DNA of 64,000 bases from Mya arenaria (Eukaryota; Mollusca; Bivalvia; Myida; Myidae): the NCBI RefSeq assembly GCF_026914265.1, contig NC_069124.1, positions 24,619,989 to 24,683,988 on the forward strand, in the 5' to 3' direction. Every line of letters starts with the position of its first letter. The stretch's first letter is position 1. Shown one piece after another: positions 1 through 14,600 of this stretch. Below the pieces are notes generated by a model that was given only the letters and a program-made list of their open reading frames with translations, was not told the origin of the DNA and did not search any database. Position numbers and translations under genes: made by a program.

Positions 1-276
1 TTTTTGCTTGAAGCTATTATTGTCGCCTATGCTCGCTGAATTGTATCAGTCAGGACGAGAATGTTATTTCCATACGCATGCATACTGATGCACTTCATGT
101 TTCCAAGGGATCTTCCCCAGCATGTATCTATAGTTAGATTGGCATAATGTGACATACTAAACGGAAAACCATAACCGATATGGCAGTATGTACCTGTATC
201 ACATTTATGTTTATAAAGGCAACATTAGTTTCATTGTTTCACGCATGAATAATGGAAACGAATTTGTACTTGCAAA

Positions 277-507
277 ATGTCATCCACGTTTTCTGGCATA
301 CTGGGAAAGGTACGGATACAAACTTATGTAGTATTTGTATTGACTGCCATTATCTTGGTAAATCATCTGAAAGTGAAGCCGGAATGTACATGTAACTTTC
401 TGACTAATATGCATAGTGGTGTGAGGGACCAATTTGAGTATTTCGATAGAATGTCCAGCAGCTGGGATTTTGACAAACAGGATTCATCCGCCTCGAACGA
501 AAAATGA
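277..507 (+). CDS. possible small single-pass membrane protein ORF
   Basis: I do not recognise this 76-codon reading frame. Residues about 10-30 form a hydrophobic stretch (VVFVLTAIILV in its core) after a short basic N-terminus, followed by a CTC motif and an acidic, serine-rich tail, so it could be a type II membrane anchor exon or a small membrane protein. An AATAAA lies about 190 bases downstream near 697, which would fit a short transcript, and a possible splice donor follows the codon for GK near 308. There is no homologous copy elsewhere in the window to test conservation. It could equally be a chance ORF or the last exon of a gene lying to the left. Confidence 0.25.
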   Translation: MSSTFSGILGKVRIQTYVVFVLTAIILVNHLKVKPECTCNFLTNMHSGVRDQFEYFDRMSSSWDFDKQDSSASNEK

Positions 508-1004
508 GCATATCATACTATTTTGTGGCATAAGTGTCTTGGACTCATTCTTAGTTGTAGCTTTGAAAATATTTCCGGGTATGCCGCCATTTCCTTTTAT
601 TGTGTAAATCCGATCGTTAGGGTATATATAAACTTGGTCGGCGATACTTGATACGTTTATTTGGAGATTATATAACTGTACATAGATGACATTTGTAATA
701 AATATATAAAGTGATTTTCTTGCAACTTAATCACTAACTTAACCTAAAACATTCAATATTGAAATATTAAAACCTTGATATTAAATATATCAATTTAAAC
801 TATCATTATTCCCTGATTATACAAGTATGACTACAGGGACAGGCCAAGTAGTCGAAAATTAAACAAACCTGTTTAGGGGCATAGGGCAATGGCCCAAAAG
901 ACATTTAACTAGAGACACAAACGTATAACCACTAAATACATAAATACAAACAGACCACATACACATCAAAATATATAGCTTATATTTTACTAGGCGGTAA
1001 CTCC

Positions 1005-1400
1005 AACCTTAAAGATGCTCTATTACTTCCAACAAAAATTTACCACAATTAATACTATTGTTTTTATTATTCCAAATAGGATGAATAAATGTCGAAAACA
1101 ATGGTTCATATGAAGGATACTGAGTTTAATTAACGAAATGTGCATAAAACACGGTATTTTTACCTTATGAGACTATAGAAGATCACAGTAAATATTTTAG
1201 CACTCACCAATCATTTAATAATTGTGCGTTTTCAGCTATTAAATACTAAGTTACAATCTTGTTATCAGTATTTAATATTTTCCATAGATGCATTAGATAG
1301 TAAGTAGTTTAAGGTTTATCAGTCAAAATTGTTGTTTGTTATACATGTGTATGTATTGATTTTGAATAAGAGTGTCACTTTTAAAGTTTGTCAATAAAAA
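1005..1400 (+). mobile_element. MITE, TTAAAG family, copy A
   Basis: This is one of five related stretches (also near 20532-20910, 27965-28345, 36028-36260 and 62555-62885). The ends are imperfect inverted repeats: TTAAAGATGCTCTATTAC on the left and GAGTGTCACTTTTAAAG on the right, matching TTAAAGATGCACTCTTAC in better-kept copies. The interior has no coding capacity. Short inverted ends, AT-rich interior and similar length across copies indicate a non-autonomous DNA transposon. Confidence 0.7.
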
Positions 1401-4400
1401 TATCTGTATGAATGTGTGATCTGTCTCGGCTGTTTCGTACGGTGCATATTTCGTTTAGTGTTTGTTTAGCCTAAACCTTTTGCCTTTAAACTTGGCATCC
1501 GTTAAAGGTTTGTCACTACACAGTAAGATTTATAAAAACACAACTTTCAAATGTGTATTGGCTCGGACATTGCACAATATAACAGTACCATGATCTCTCT
1601 AAGTGTCACATTTACAGTTTGAATACTTAATAATATCTTCATAATGCATACTCTATTGGCAATATCTCATACCATTTAAAGCAAAGTTTCTGGAACAATC
1701 TCTTTTCTAGCAGCACGTGTCTTACAGTCAAAAATTGGAATCCGTCAAATGTTATGGCCATTTTTTTATTCTTAAAAAATAGACCATCTCAAATACAAAT
1801 GTTCAGTAACGTCATGAACCAGTCCTTAATTTATTTCCTACATCTCTTCATAGACTGGTTCAATTAACTGATAACGGCATTGCTTAAGTTCTTACATCAT
1901 TACACAGTCCATGTCTTGGCCAGAGTTTATAAGATATACTACTTTATAATTTGATAACTTTTATTTTTAATATTTATGCAAAAAGCTACAGAAACAAGCT
2001 CAGTAGCAAACAGTTTAAACATAAACCTGGTTTAATGGCACCGGAAAAACGCCAAGGACATATAACATAAAATCACAAACAAGAAACATGGAAGAACAGC
2101 ACAAAACTCCACAAGCAGCACAGTGCATACAAACTTTTTCTGCGAAATATTTGGAATAATGTTTATTTAGTCATGACCGAGACATTTGCGGATGAATTAT
2201 TAAGTAAAATGGCAAGCTTAAGTCTGGAATATCATTTGTAAAATTTATTTTAAAAGTACCTTGTATTTTCTGCTTATAACTATACAGGCATGAAAACCTT
2301 TTTTAATAAGATGAAACAAATCGAATGTGAAATAATGTTATTTTGTTTACCTTTGTATTAGTTACAAAATTTTAAGATTGTAATGGAGCATTGCGTATAG
2401 AATTCGCGCCAATTATGTGCCATATATTGAGTCGATTTTGATGCCCATGGAAAACAATAAACAGCTTAAAATAATTTGAAAATGGGGCTTTCATTTGCAA
2501 AGTCTTCAATAGATTTATATACATAGAAGTCTACCCTTTATCCTTATGTAGGCATTAACGAATAATTTAAACATGAAATCCTTTCCACTATTTTAAGAAT
2601 CATAAAATGATGTTCATCCAGTATTATTGCTCTTCATCAAAACAAAACTAAATGTGCACACTACTAGGTTCATACATAAAATTGACAATTATGGCTTAAC
2701 AACATACAAAATCGAAATCAAAGTACATAAGAGTCTGATCACAAAAACTTAAAACTTATCGGGTTTATGAAGACCAAAATTTGACCTGTAGCACACAATT
2801 AAGCAATAGCAAAGTTTTGCAATATATGACAGAAATAACACAGTGCAAAAACGAGTCGGCAACAAAAACAGGAATCTATAAGAACACATTCCATTGAAAT
2901 ATTTGAACGAATAAATTGGTTAACAATTGAAAATCAATTTGATTGCCCTACAGACATTAGGCCTTCCATACTTTCGATAGAAACACTCGTTGATCTGGGG
3001 AAAAATTACCTTAATTGCATTAAGCGACCAAATGTATCCCTGGTAGGACGAGTGTTGCCTGTTAGCAAGCAAAGGCATAACCATCCGAGTGTGAGACTTG
3101 AGCCAAACTTAGATATCCTTTAGGCATCCCATACTTCCTAAAAAGCCACTGGTTCGACCTTTGAAAATAACTATAGCATTAAATTTAGAAGCCAACTGTA
3201 CACCCCTAAAGACGATTGTTGCGTGTTATTAAGCATCGTCACTCCGAGTGTGAAACAAAAATGAATCTTGTTCTAATGTCATCGAGGCTTCCTTTACTTT
3301 CGATAAAAGCTTGATTTTGACCAGGGGAGAATTTACCTCATTTGCATTTACGGTCAAAGGTTTTAACAATGAAACGCATACTATTAAAATTGTATATGTT
3401 ATGCATAATGTTATCGGGTGAATATCCGTAGTTCCTTGAAATGCAGCTATAAGTCATCGGCAATGTCATACAGAATAACAAAATGTCAGTTGACTATTCG
3501 ACGTGCTTTAGATTGCAACTCTGTATTCATTGTCAATGCTATACATATTATAGTTATGTGAGTATCCACAGTGCTTTAGAATTCAAATTTGTGGTATTTG
3601 TCAATGCTATTAATACTATGGCAAGATGAATATCCACAGTGTTTCAGAATACAACTCTGGGTCCATTGGCAAAGACATACAGAATTGAAAAAACACCCCC
3701 AGAATGCACTCAACGGGAATTATGTTATACATAAATGTTTATTTAAATAGAAAATTGTCGTCAATGTAAAATATGATATATGTCGATGTCCAGCTTAGGC
3801 ATGCAGCTTAATTCATTATATGGTCCATGACTTTACACACCTCAAGATATAGGACGATCGGATTAAAATGTGAAAGGAGAATCGGTGCGGTCCGAGACAC
3901 CTGAATAATGCAGCAGACACGAATTTCAATGAAACAATGCGCAATATTAATTGTTTAAAAACGCTATTTAACATGAGTGTGGACATAAGGCTTATTTATA
4001 ATATATTCTTGGGGCATTTTGTAAAATATTTTATCAGGAACACGGCGTTTCTTACCAAAGTGTACGGGATTATATAGCGGCAACCTGGCATATTAAAATA
4101 AGAGTGTACCCTCTGAAAGGGAACCAATCAGCTTTTTGGTGATGTATATTGTTAAAGTAAGAATCTATTAAGACAATCCAAACTGTTGCTTTGATTGACG
4201 GATTACGACGTACCTAGTTTTTAACGTAAGTTAACCAAAACGCTTCTTTTAAATAAATTTTATCATGGAAAATAGAGTTCTCGAGAATACGATGGCTATG
4301 ATTTCACATCAAAGATGCCAAAGATGGCATAAGCAACTGCTCTGCAATTAGTTCCGTTTTCTTTCCTTAAACCAGTGTGTACATAAATTACTAATTTTAT

Positions 4401-4520
4401 TGTTTCAACTTCATGTCGATTTGTTTGTGTATATCTGTATATATCAATACTGTTAGTTAAAAATATTGTTTAATGGTTTTTAATTTATACAGCAATCCGA
4501 ACAATCGGTGTTAATATGTG
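1401..4520. other. AT-rich non-coding stretch, no gene seen
   Basis: Apart from the dispersed repeat at 1990-2145 I see no coding exon, RNA gene or terminal inverted repeat here. A loose tandem motif, TCCACAGTGCTTTAGAAT and variants, recurs about four times between 3430 and 3660. Confidence 0.5.
1990..2145 (+). repeat. dispersed repeat shared with 7135-7300
   Basis: The stretch runs from an AAGCTCAGTAGC motif, through ATAAACCTGGTTTAATGGCA, to CACAAACAAGAAACATGG and AACAGCACAAAACTCCACAA. The same order of blocks occurs at 7135-7300 inside a P450 intron, and its first half resembles 19405-19460. The family is not recognised; it may be a SINE or MITE fragment. Confidence 0.55.
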
Positions 4521-4524
4521 TGAA

Positions 4525-5305
4525 ATTAAAACATATACGAGTAGATTGTTAAACTAAAACATATAAGAGTAGATTGTTAAACTAAAACATATAAGAGTAG
4601 ATTGTTAAATTCAAACATATAAGAGTAGATTGTTCAATTCAAACATATAAGAGTTGATTGTTAAATTCAAACATATAAGAGTAGATTGTTAAATTCAAAC
4701 ATATAAGAGTAGATTGTTAAATTCAAACAAAGAAGAGTAGATTGTTAAATTCAAACATATAAGAGTAGATTGTTAAATTCAAACATATAAGAGTAGATTG
4801 TTAAATTCAAACAAATAAGAGTAGATTGTTAAATTCAAACATATAAGAAAAGATTATTAAATTCAAACATATAAGAGTAGATTGTTAAATTCAAATATAT
4901 AAGAGTAAATTGTTAAATTTAAATATGTAAGAGTAGATTATTCAATTCATACAAATAAGAGTATATTGCTAAATTAAAAAATATAAGAGTAGATTGTTAA
5001 ATTAAAACAAATAAGAGTAGATTGTGAAATAAAAACATATACGAGTAGATTGTTAAATTAAACATATAAGAGTAGATTGTTAAATGAAAACATATAAGAG
5101 TAGATTGTTAAATTAAAACATATAAGAGTAGATTGTTAAATTAAAACATATAAGAGTAAATTGTTAAATTAAAACATATAAGAGTAGATTGTTAAATTAA
5201 AACATATAAGAGTAGATTGTTAAATTCAACATATAAGAGTATATTGTGAAATTTAAACATATAAGAGTAAATTGTTAAATTAAAACATATAAGAGAAGAT
5301 TATTT
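4525..5305. repeat. 28-bp minisatellite
   Basis: About 28 head-to-tail copies of a unit reading roughly ATATAAGAGTAGATTG followed by TTAAATTCAAAC. Units on the left favour AAATTCAAAC and those on the right AAATTAAAAC, so two subfamilies are spatially sorted, as expected from local duplication. It lies just 3' of the minus-strand P450 gene. Confidence 0.9.
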
Positions 5306-5613
5306 ATTTTGTGTCAAAAGATATTTCATTCGTCAAAAACGTCATAAATCTGGATCAGAGTATTTTTTTCGATCGGACATTTGTAAGCACATCAAAATAT
5401 TAGCATTAGCCATTGAAAAAGGTAACAACGAAACAATTATTACAACTTTTTTATAACTCGTTTACTACATCAAACTAGCTAAAATGTTCTTGGTAATTAG
5501 AAACATATCATGCAGTGTTTCATAGTTTAAGCAATTATATAAAAAAACTCCATGGAACTGAAGATATTGTTTTCTGTTCATAATATTGTTTGCAATTTTT
5601 TGACGGAGGTATT

Positions 5614-8600
5614 TCATTCTCTCCTTTCCATCCGCACAAACAAAGGTCCCTCGAGTTTATTAACACCAGTCGGTGATGGCAGCATTGGAACCTGAAAAGA
5701 AATAATAATAACATAAATTAGAATAGTATAACAGAACTGAAAATATAGTAAGACTATACAACAGTACATTGTCTAAATACATGTATTTATAAATATGTCA
5801 TTTACACGTGATTCAATAAATGACATTTTTTACGTCATTTATTTAAATAAAAGTCACTACAAAGTTAATGCAGATTTATTAAATAATCATTACAAGTTTG
5901 TTGACAACGGCAATGAGGAAATTCAAAATCACAAAATCTCATCAGCAATTATACAGGAAATCGCCGCCTGACATTTTTAGAATCGATTCGGTGTGGAGAC
6001 TTTTATGTATTAAAAGTAATTTAGAGTTCTTTAAATTAGCATGGTAACGAGTTGATAACATTGCATTATTCGCATAATCAGGCGCGTTACTCTTTAACAT
6101 TTCATTTAACACACGCTATTTATTACACCGTAAGGTGGAAATTTTATTGCCAATGTGGTACGAAACACTTACATTATTCTGTCCAACCTTTGCCAATGAA
6201 AGTATACTGAACTTGCGATTCACGCTCGTTACCTATCAATAACACTTTTAAGGGTGCTTTAATTATCACTTACCTTTAAATCGTTCGTTCTGTGTACCCG
6301 GTACTTCTGTAAAATGCTAACTATTGTCATTTTCACCTCCAGTTGACCAAGTCGCATGGCAACACAATTTCGTGGTCCCAGACCAAATGGTATGAATGCA
6401 TATTCGTTGATCTTGTGTTTGTTTTCCGGCGAAAATCTGTTAAAAAAACACATAAAAATATAAGGAACATTGATTGATATTATAACTATATACGACGAAT
6501 CCAATGGCTTCTTACTTACAATACTTTAAGTATTTGTGTATCCATTGACTAGGTAGACAATTACGTGTTAATATGCAAAAGAAAATAAATTGACATAATT
6601 TGAGTACAGCCATAAGGCTAATTCACAGCGTATAGATCTATGACTGTAAACAACAGCACATTTGGACGCTTTTATTGATATTCTATTATATCACGCCTCC
6701 AACATATACGACGCAAAGCCATTGGTCCAGCACTGGTCGCGCGGTGACCAAATAGTTTTCCATATTGGGTCACCAAATTTATATTGTACCAAACTGGCGT
6801 CTATTTTCGGATTCCGGTGAATAAATGAAATATTTAAACAGGTTGTCGACGTGATATATACGTTTCGGTCTCACCCGATATGGTTTCCTTTGCCCCGTAT
6901 ATCGTATACCGGGTCACCTACTAGCCCCGTAACGCATAATACCTTTCTGGGTTAAAAGTGAATGGTTCATCCCAGTATTCCTCCATGAAGTGCAGAATTT
7001 TTGGGGGATAATTGCAATCCATTCCCTGTGGTATCTTTAAACCTTGGATTTCAATGTCTTCTGCCGCCTCCCGATTGATTCTGAGATTTATTAAAATATA
7101 ATAGAAAATTCATTGAATAACTACATATAAATATTTTTATGAAAAACTATAGAAATAAGCTCAGTAGCCAAAAGATTGAGCATAAACCCCGTTTAATGGC
7201 ACATGGTCAACGCCAAAAAACATTCAACACAAAAATTAAAAATCACAAACAAGAAGCATGGAACAACAGCACAAAACTCCACAAACAACACAGTGTTTTA
7301 ATACTAGTTGTGTTCATCAAGGATTGGAACGGACAGTAAAACGTAAATTTACCTTTTAATATTTCAATTGTGAGCAAATAGTAGTTAGATACTATCGGGA
7401 AGAATTTTGTGACATCTTAATAAAGATAATTATTTGAACTTTGTGGAAATATAAAGTATACTGACAGTCTTAGAAATAATGAATGATTGAAGACTATTTA
7501 ATTCAAGTACCTTGGGTTTGCTGGATGCATTCTTAATACTTCACATAATACCATTTCCAGATATTGATGAGAAAATACATCTTCATATGTAGGTGTTCTC
7601 TGTAAGAAAAAGTACATTTTTTACGTAATCAATTTCAAACTTGGAGAAATCGTATTACATACAATGTTGAATACGTTCAGCCTCCTTAAAGGCATACTAT
7701 ATACCAAACCTTTTTCATGGCAAGCATCCGATGTACAACTAGGCTTGTGATTTTATCGTGCAATTAGCGGATCACCTTAAATTTGTTAAACTGGTGACCC
7801 TATGTAAGTTTGGTCTTATTTGGAAGGTTTTTGCTTTCTTATTACTAAAATGTAAAAATCGATAACCGAAAAAAATACTTTATGAATGAAATTACTGTAG
7901 TTGATGTTTTTGTTTTTGTTCTTCATTTCAACTGAAATGGGACATAGAATGTTATATTTTACAATCTATTAAGGCTAAAAAGATTGTCTAACGAAAAGGT
8001 TTTACATTTTCATTTTCGCACACACCCCTTCCATATTGTTCAAAAGTATTATGGAATCACCAGCATCGAAATTCCATAGCAGTGTAATTCCTTAATTTCT
8101 TTTATTCCAGTTTGTAATTGTTCCAATCAGGTTAATAGTTGAGAGACACAACAATAAAAGTTATGTTTGATTCATTGACAAAATATAACTGCCAATATTA
8201 GTGACTACATTTATGGTTCTTATGTTTTCAATACTAGGGATGTTGGCCTTTAAGGAGCTTTATCGTTTTGTATTCAGCAATCTTCAATTTGTATGAAGCA
8301 TCACATATTGCAACAAGTTCATGTTTTTTTTGTTTTTTTCTCGAATTTGTTGGTCAACTTACAAACTTACTAAAATCGACTTAAACCCAGCAACTTGTTT
8401 TCTTACAGATCAATTTTGTAAGTTGGAGTTATCTAGGAGTCATATTTTTGTTATTTTGCAATTTGTGTGATCTAAACTGCCACTATAACACATGGTTCAG
8501 GAAATCAAAACAATCAATGTGATGTCATTTGTGACGTTTATACAGATTTAAGAAACGGCCCACAGATCAACACTTACTTTTCCAATGTCTTTGTCAATAG

Positions 8601-11600
8601 ATTCAATCAGTTGTTCTTGTACGTCCTCATGCACAGCAAGCTCGTAAAACATCCAGTCAAGAACGGAAGTATTCGTGTCATAACTTCCCAGCATAAACAT
8701 TATGCAGTTGGCAATGATTTCATCCTCCGACAAACCTTGACGTCAAAATATAATTTGACATTGAATCATACGCTGGTGTTAAGTTGATAATGTACACAGA
8801 CATTTAAAATCATGACCAATAGACTTACAAAAGTATAATTGAACTAAAACATCAAAATTACTTTATTGTTTATAATTATCGTTCTATATGGACAATCTTA
8901 TAATGATATATGTGTATCATTTTCCCCTGAAACATAAGAAATCTTTCCTGGGAAAAAACGCCCTTTTGATAAGTGATTAATAAACATCAGTTTTTAAATG
9001 TCCTCTTATTAATCATTATTGTCTATAAGAAACACGTACGTTTTGTTTTTCTTCTGTATAACATATTTTTGAAAACATAGAAATAAAATAAACTCATTTT
9101 AATCATGACGAAAACACAAACAAATATAGTTGAACTAGAAAATCAGAAAAAGCAACCATATTTAGGGGCTTAATGAATGTGTGATGAAATGTCACTAGAA
9201 TCTTAAGATATTTACCTCTCTTAGATCTTGGAGGGTTTACTGGATAGTCCGTCTCAAAATTAGCGTTTACCATTAGCTGTAAGAAATCGTTGTGAGTCTG
9301 CAAAATAGACAATACAATGCCTTATGTCAAACCATTGAACCTCTGAAAATACGTGTTCAGGCCAATTTGTCAAGGCATTGAGCATTGAGCCCATGAAATG
9401 AAGTGTTCAAATCATTAGGTCAAGATATTGAACATTGAGCCTATGAAATGAAGTGTTTAAACCATAAAGGTCTAGACATTAAGCATTGAGCCTATGAAAT
9501 GAAATATTTAAACCATTATGCTAAGACATTGAGCATTATCCTATGAAATAAAGTGTTTAAACCAGTATTTCAAGACATTGAGCCTATGACATGAAGTGTT
9601 TAAACCATTATGTCAAGAAATTGAGCATTCAGCCTATGAAATGAAGCGTTCCCACCATTATTTCCAGAACCCATTTTATCAAGACATTGAGCCTATGAAA
9701 TGAAGTTTTCAAATCATTATGTCAAGACATTAAGCCTATGAAATGAAGTGTTTGAACCATAATGTCAAAACCTTGAGCCTATGAAATGAAGTGTTTGAAC
9801 CATAATGTCAAGACATTGAGCCTCGAGCCCATGAAATGAAATTTTTAAACAATTATGTCAAGACATTGAGCCTATGAAATAAAGTGTTTAAACCATTATG
9901 TCAAGACTTTGAGCATTGAGCCTTTGAAATGAAGTGTTCAAACAGTTATGTCTAAACATTGTGCCTATGAAATGAAGTGTTCAAACCATTAGGTCAAACA
10001 TTGAGCCTATAAAATGAATATTCAAACCATTGTGTCAAGACATTGACCCTATGCAATGAAGTGTTAAAACCATTTTGTTAAGATATTGACCCTATGAAAT
10101 GAAGTGTTAAAACCATTTTGTTAAGATATTGACCCTATGAAATGAAGTGTTTAAACCATTTTGTTAAGATATTGACCCTATGAAATGAAGTGTTTAAACT
10201 ATAAGGTCAAGAAATTAAATTCAATTGAATTCGATTAAAAAGATATGCATATTAAGACCTCATTAGTTCGACGTCTTTCTGTAATAAACGTCTGCATAGT
10301 TGAGACGAAAAAGTCCATGTCTTCTTTTGGAACAAATCGAGTTGTGAAAAGCCTGGGAAAAGTTTCGGCAATGTCAGGAATTAACACTGAAAATAAATAT
10401 ATCAATTACTTTACCTAATAATCGCATGTTAGAAAACATAATCCCTAAACAGATCATGGCGTGCTATGTGCTATCTGCAGTATGTGCGTTGTTTTGACCT
10501 TTGATTATAAAACACATGAATTAGTATTGATATTTCACAAAATCATATCATACTTACATGCTATAAGAGCCCAAATACTTTTTGCGCCCTTAAGTTCGAA
10601 GAATTCCTGAGCGTGTTTAAGGAAAGGATGGTTTGGATCTGTCTGTGGATGCACTTGGAATCCAAACCCTGTCTGGCAAATCATATCCATCGTGTAAGCG
10701 CGAAGTACTCTTAAATGGAATGAAATTAATAAAACAATTGAAATAACAGGAACAGTAATTAAAATGTTCACAAAGACTCGGGTTAAACGAACGCTTAAAC
10801 AATGGCCCACAATGACACATAAGACAAATATCAACATAAAGTCATTGATAAGTGTTTGGGTAACATCCGTGGCATCGTCAGTGAAAACAAAATAAGAACT
10901 CAACGGTGGATTATTCCGGTTTACGAACACATACCTTACACTTGCCTCAATATTTACCACAATGTCTGGCAAAATAATTTTAATCAGAACTATTTTAGTG
11001 AATAGTCTCTCCGATGGAAGCATCTTACTGAAAAGGGTGAGAGTGTATAGCTATTAATTTTACACCCTTTTTGGAAAGATGTTTTGGCATACACACATGA
11101 GTTTGGTATGATATGACCTGAAACAAAAATAAGTATAATATTGAATAAGATGTTTTGAATGGTTCACGCGCTACTTAATAATGTTTTAAGGTTCACATTA
11201 AGAGTCTAGTCACCAAATTATACAAGTGCAAGAAAAAAAGAGAAAATTGTCTAAACCTTACATGAAATTGATATCTTTGTTTACAACGCATTGGATCTTA
11301 CTTACTGATGTATCACATGGCTTAGGAAACATGGATCTTTCGCACTTTTTGCTCATTTTTCATATTCGAAATTTATTAGGGTTGTCTATCACGTAAATCC
11401 AGTAAGTTTAAAAATAGCGTCGGTAGATTTATCGGTACCCATCACGTGACTTCCACATGCTAAATATACACACTTTCTGGCTTCCCGGAAGAACAGACAT
11501 TTTCGAAAACAGCTGCGAACAAGGTTTACACAGATCCGTCATCAACATAGAGTTATGAAATTGATCGATGCAAAATTTTGAAAGCGGTTAATTATGTTGA

Positions 11601-14600
11601 AAATGAGAGTTAATTGCTCGAACGCCTATTGACAATTTAGTGTTTGGAACGATCATATGACTTGCAAGCTGTCGGATGGACCTTTTTTAAAACTAGGAAA
11701 CCATTATGTGCTCTTTTTAAACGGATAAATTTAGCTGAGACAGTAACATTATTGTTGCATTAATTCTTTAAATCATGTCAAATGATTTAAAATCGGCCAT
11801 TCTAGCATTAACAATTCTAGGCTTGTTTTGAGGCAATACTGTATTTGCCGAATTGGGGACAATTTGGTGTCTAGTTCAATTAAATCAGACATCATTTTTA
11901 GTGAACGCAATCCATGTCTTACTTATCTAAGTCAAATCCGTTGGGTTCGTCTTCACACTTATGATTCAGGATTTCATGCAAGGTTTCCAGACAATTTTGG
12001 ATAAAGGGACACATCTGAATGTAAAAAATCAAAATAGGATTAAGAATACATAGTGCTGCAATTTACACTAAAAGATGTTCTATTATAGAACAGATTAAAA
12101 ACTAAACTGTATCAAATGCAAATATTTCACCATCGAAATACAGAACTTATCTTACATACATTTTTCATCTTGCTGACAGAAAATGATGGACTCAGTGTAT
12201 GTCTTAGATTCCTCCAGGTTTCCCCACGAGCAAATGTTAACATCCGTTGCCATATCGGCGGCACTCTTTTGTTTGCTGCATAAATATGTATAGAGAGATA
12301 GTATTACATTCAAGTTTGATGAGGCTTATAGTTTATATTCAACTGTATTGATGAGTAATTGGAAAAGTTTAAGGTTTGGTGCTCATCATCCGGTTTTACT
12401 CATTGACCAGTCCACTTATTGATTACGGCGCGACCATGTTAATGTAGTTTGTGATTTTGTCTTATGGCGTTTTTGTATTCCATTGAGTGCTTGTTATTGT
12501 ATTAGTAGATATAGATATGGTATGCTCAAAATTTGTTGATCTATAATTGTTCAGTTAGGTTCAATGGCAATATCTTTGCAGGCATTCAAAACCGAGCCTA
12601 TGTATTTTTGTGTTCCGTTATTTTGGAATTGATTAGAACTTATTCACATGGTTTAGATACACGGCAAATTGTTTCAAATGAATACACAAATCTGTTCTTT
12701 AAATGTATGTGTATTATGTTTAGAAAATGGGAAAGTTTATTCAATATTTACCTATCAAATATGGTTTTATATTTACTTATTTCTTCTGATTCCGAGGATG
12801 CGATTAAAATTGTTGAATATGATTGCAACTTACCGCTCTGTTTGTAAAGTTCTCGAAGTCCTTCACTGTGATGTGCTTTATAATTTCAGGATCGCATATG
12901 ATAAGAGATGGGTTATTTCCAGTATAGAGTCTTAAATAAAAACGACAAAAAAGTAATTATAATAAGTAAGTACAACAAAATCTGCAGATATGTAATTTGA
13001 ACACAGAAGTTTTATTTGATGTATTAAATAAATCAGGTTTTAAGTAGTCTTGAGTAATCTTAGTTTGAATTAAGAAAGATTTAATCATACCCAAACACTT
13101 TTCCATGTTTCTTTGCAAGTTCGATATCCACATAATGAAAAACTCCCTGAAATAAGCGATATCCAAAAGATAAATTGAATGTTATACATATTGCAATTCA
13201 AATGAATATGCTACATACACGTCAGCCATCAATCAATTTATAAACCCTTAAATAAATTGATATGCTATTTATAATCTTGAAGTATACCGGCTATTTAGGT
13301 CAACCCAGTGGCGGATCCAGGTTTCTCAGTTGGGGGGGGGGGGCGTAACTTCTGAAATTGACTGCTGTTGGCCGCTAAGGCCCCCATGTGTTTTCATGGT
13401 AATTCAGGGGGTCGGAGGCCTTCGCGACGGCCTCAAGCTCTTAAACTATTGCATGTGTTTACTATTTTCGACCAATCGAATGGCCGGGTACGGAATTACG
13501 GAAGCTCGTGCTATGTGAAATCTAAATATAGTAACACCTCCTGAATAACGGATTTCCTTCGCATCTCGCATTTCGCATGAAGCATTTTAAAAGCATTTAG
13601 CATCTCGCATTTTGCACAAAAATCATTTCCCAAAAAGCATTTCGCATATGGCATAACACAATCAAATTGAATCGGACGAAATATTTTGCACGTTCCGAAC
13701 CGCTCCCGGCAGTGAAGGGGATGTAAGACATAGGCTACTGATACTGCTGCAGAAATATTATTATACGGTGGAAGAAACGATACTCTTTCTAACCTAACGC
13801 GTTTACAGCAATATACAGAGTTGCACATCTTGCTATTCGCAATCTAACTGACTTTCTGGCATATTTTCTCTAGGACACCTCTTTACTTTACCGTTTCTGA
13901 ATATTATATTGTATTGGTGTGTTTATATATGTTATTCTAATGAATAGACACAACAAACGTATTATTTTTCACCTCTTTTACATGCAGATAAAAGTATTTT
14001 TCAAATTAATGTGTTCCTTTTTTCACTTCATACAAAATGATTCTGCTCAATTTATGCTAACAACGGTAAAAAATATTGAATCGAAGCTTTTCGCATTTCG
14101 CATTTCGCAAAAAGAATTTCGCATTAAGCAATTCGCTAAAAGCATTTCGCATAAAGCATTAAGTGTTTTGCAAAAAACATTAAGCATTATGCAAAAAGCA
14201 TGAAGTATTTCGCATTTCGCAAGAAGCATTTTGCCCCGGCGTTCCATAGTTTACACTGTTTTTACAAAGCTTGAACTGCGAGAGACACTTTGTAACGTAG
14301 TAACGCCGTTAAGCTGATCGTCACCTCCCTATAGATCAAGTTTTTTTCCCCGCATAAATTGAAAGACCTTGGTAAAATTGAAAAAGTAATTCATACAGTT
14401 ATTGGGCAAACTTTAATGTTTGTTCAGTGACACCGAGTGAAAGTGTCTGCTTCAAGCAAGTAGTGAAGACAAATAAAACAAGAGGCACATCAGTGCCTGT
14501 GCTCCACTGGCCAAAAGGTTCAAGCAAAGACCACCTAACGAACATTTTCGTCAAGTTTCATAGAAATACAATCATCAATTTTTGAGGAGAAGTTATTTAA

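Noticed and set aside
4525-5305. CRISPR-like array of 28-bp repeats
   Set aside because: The units are contiguous with no unique spacers, and the DNA is eukaryotic; it is a minisatellite.
10710-11023. Extension of the P450 exon at 10558-10709 to a 162-residue ORF
   Set aside because: The extra sequence lies upstream of a good acceptor and has no P450 similarity; the splice phase to the preceding exon fits only the shorter exon.
12533-12935. Plus-strand ORFs near 12.5-12.9 kb
   Set aside because: They run antisense to P450 exon 4 and its intron, with no recognisable motif.
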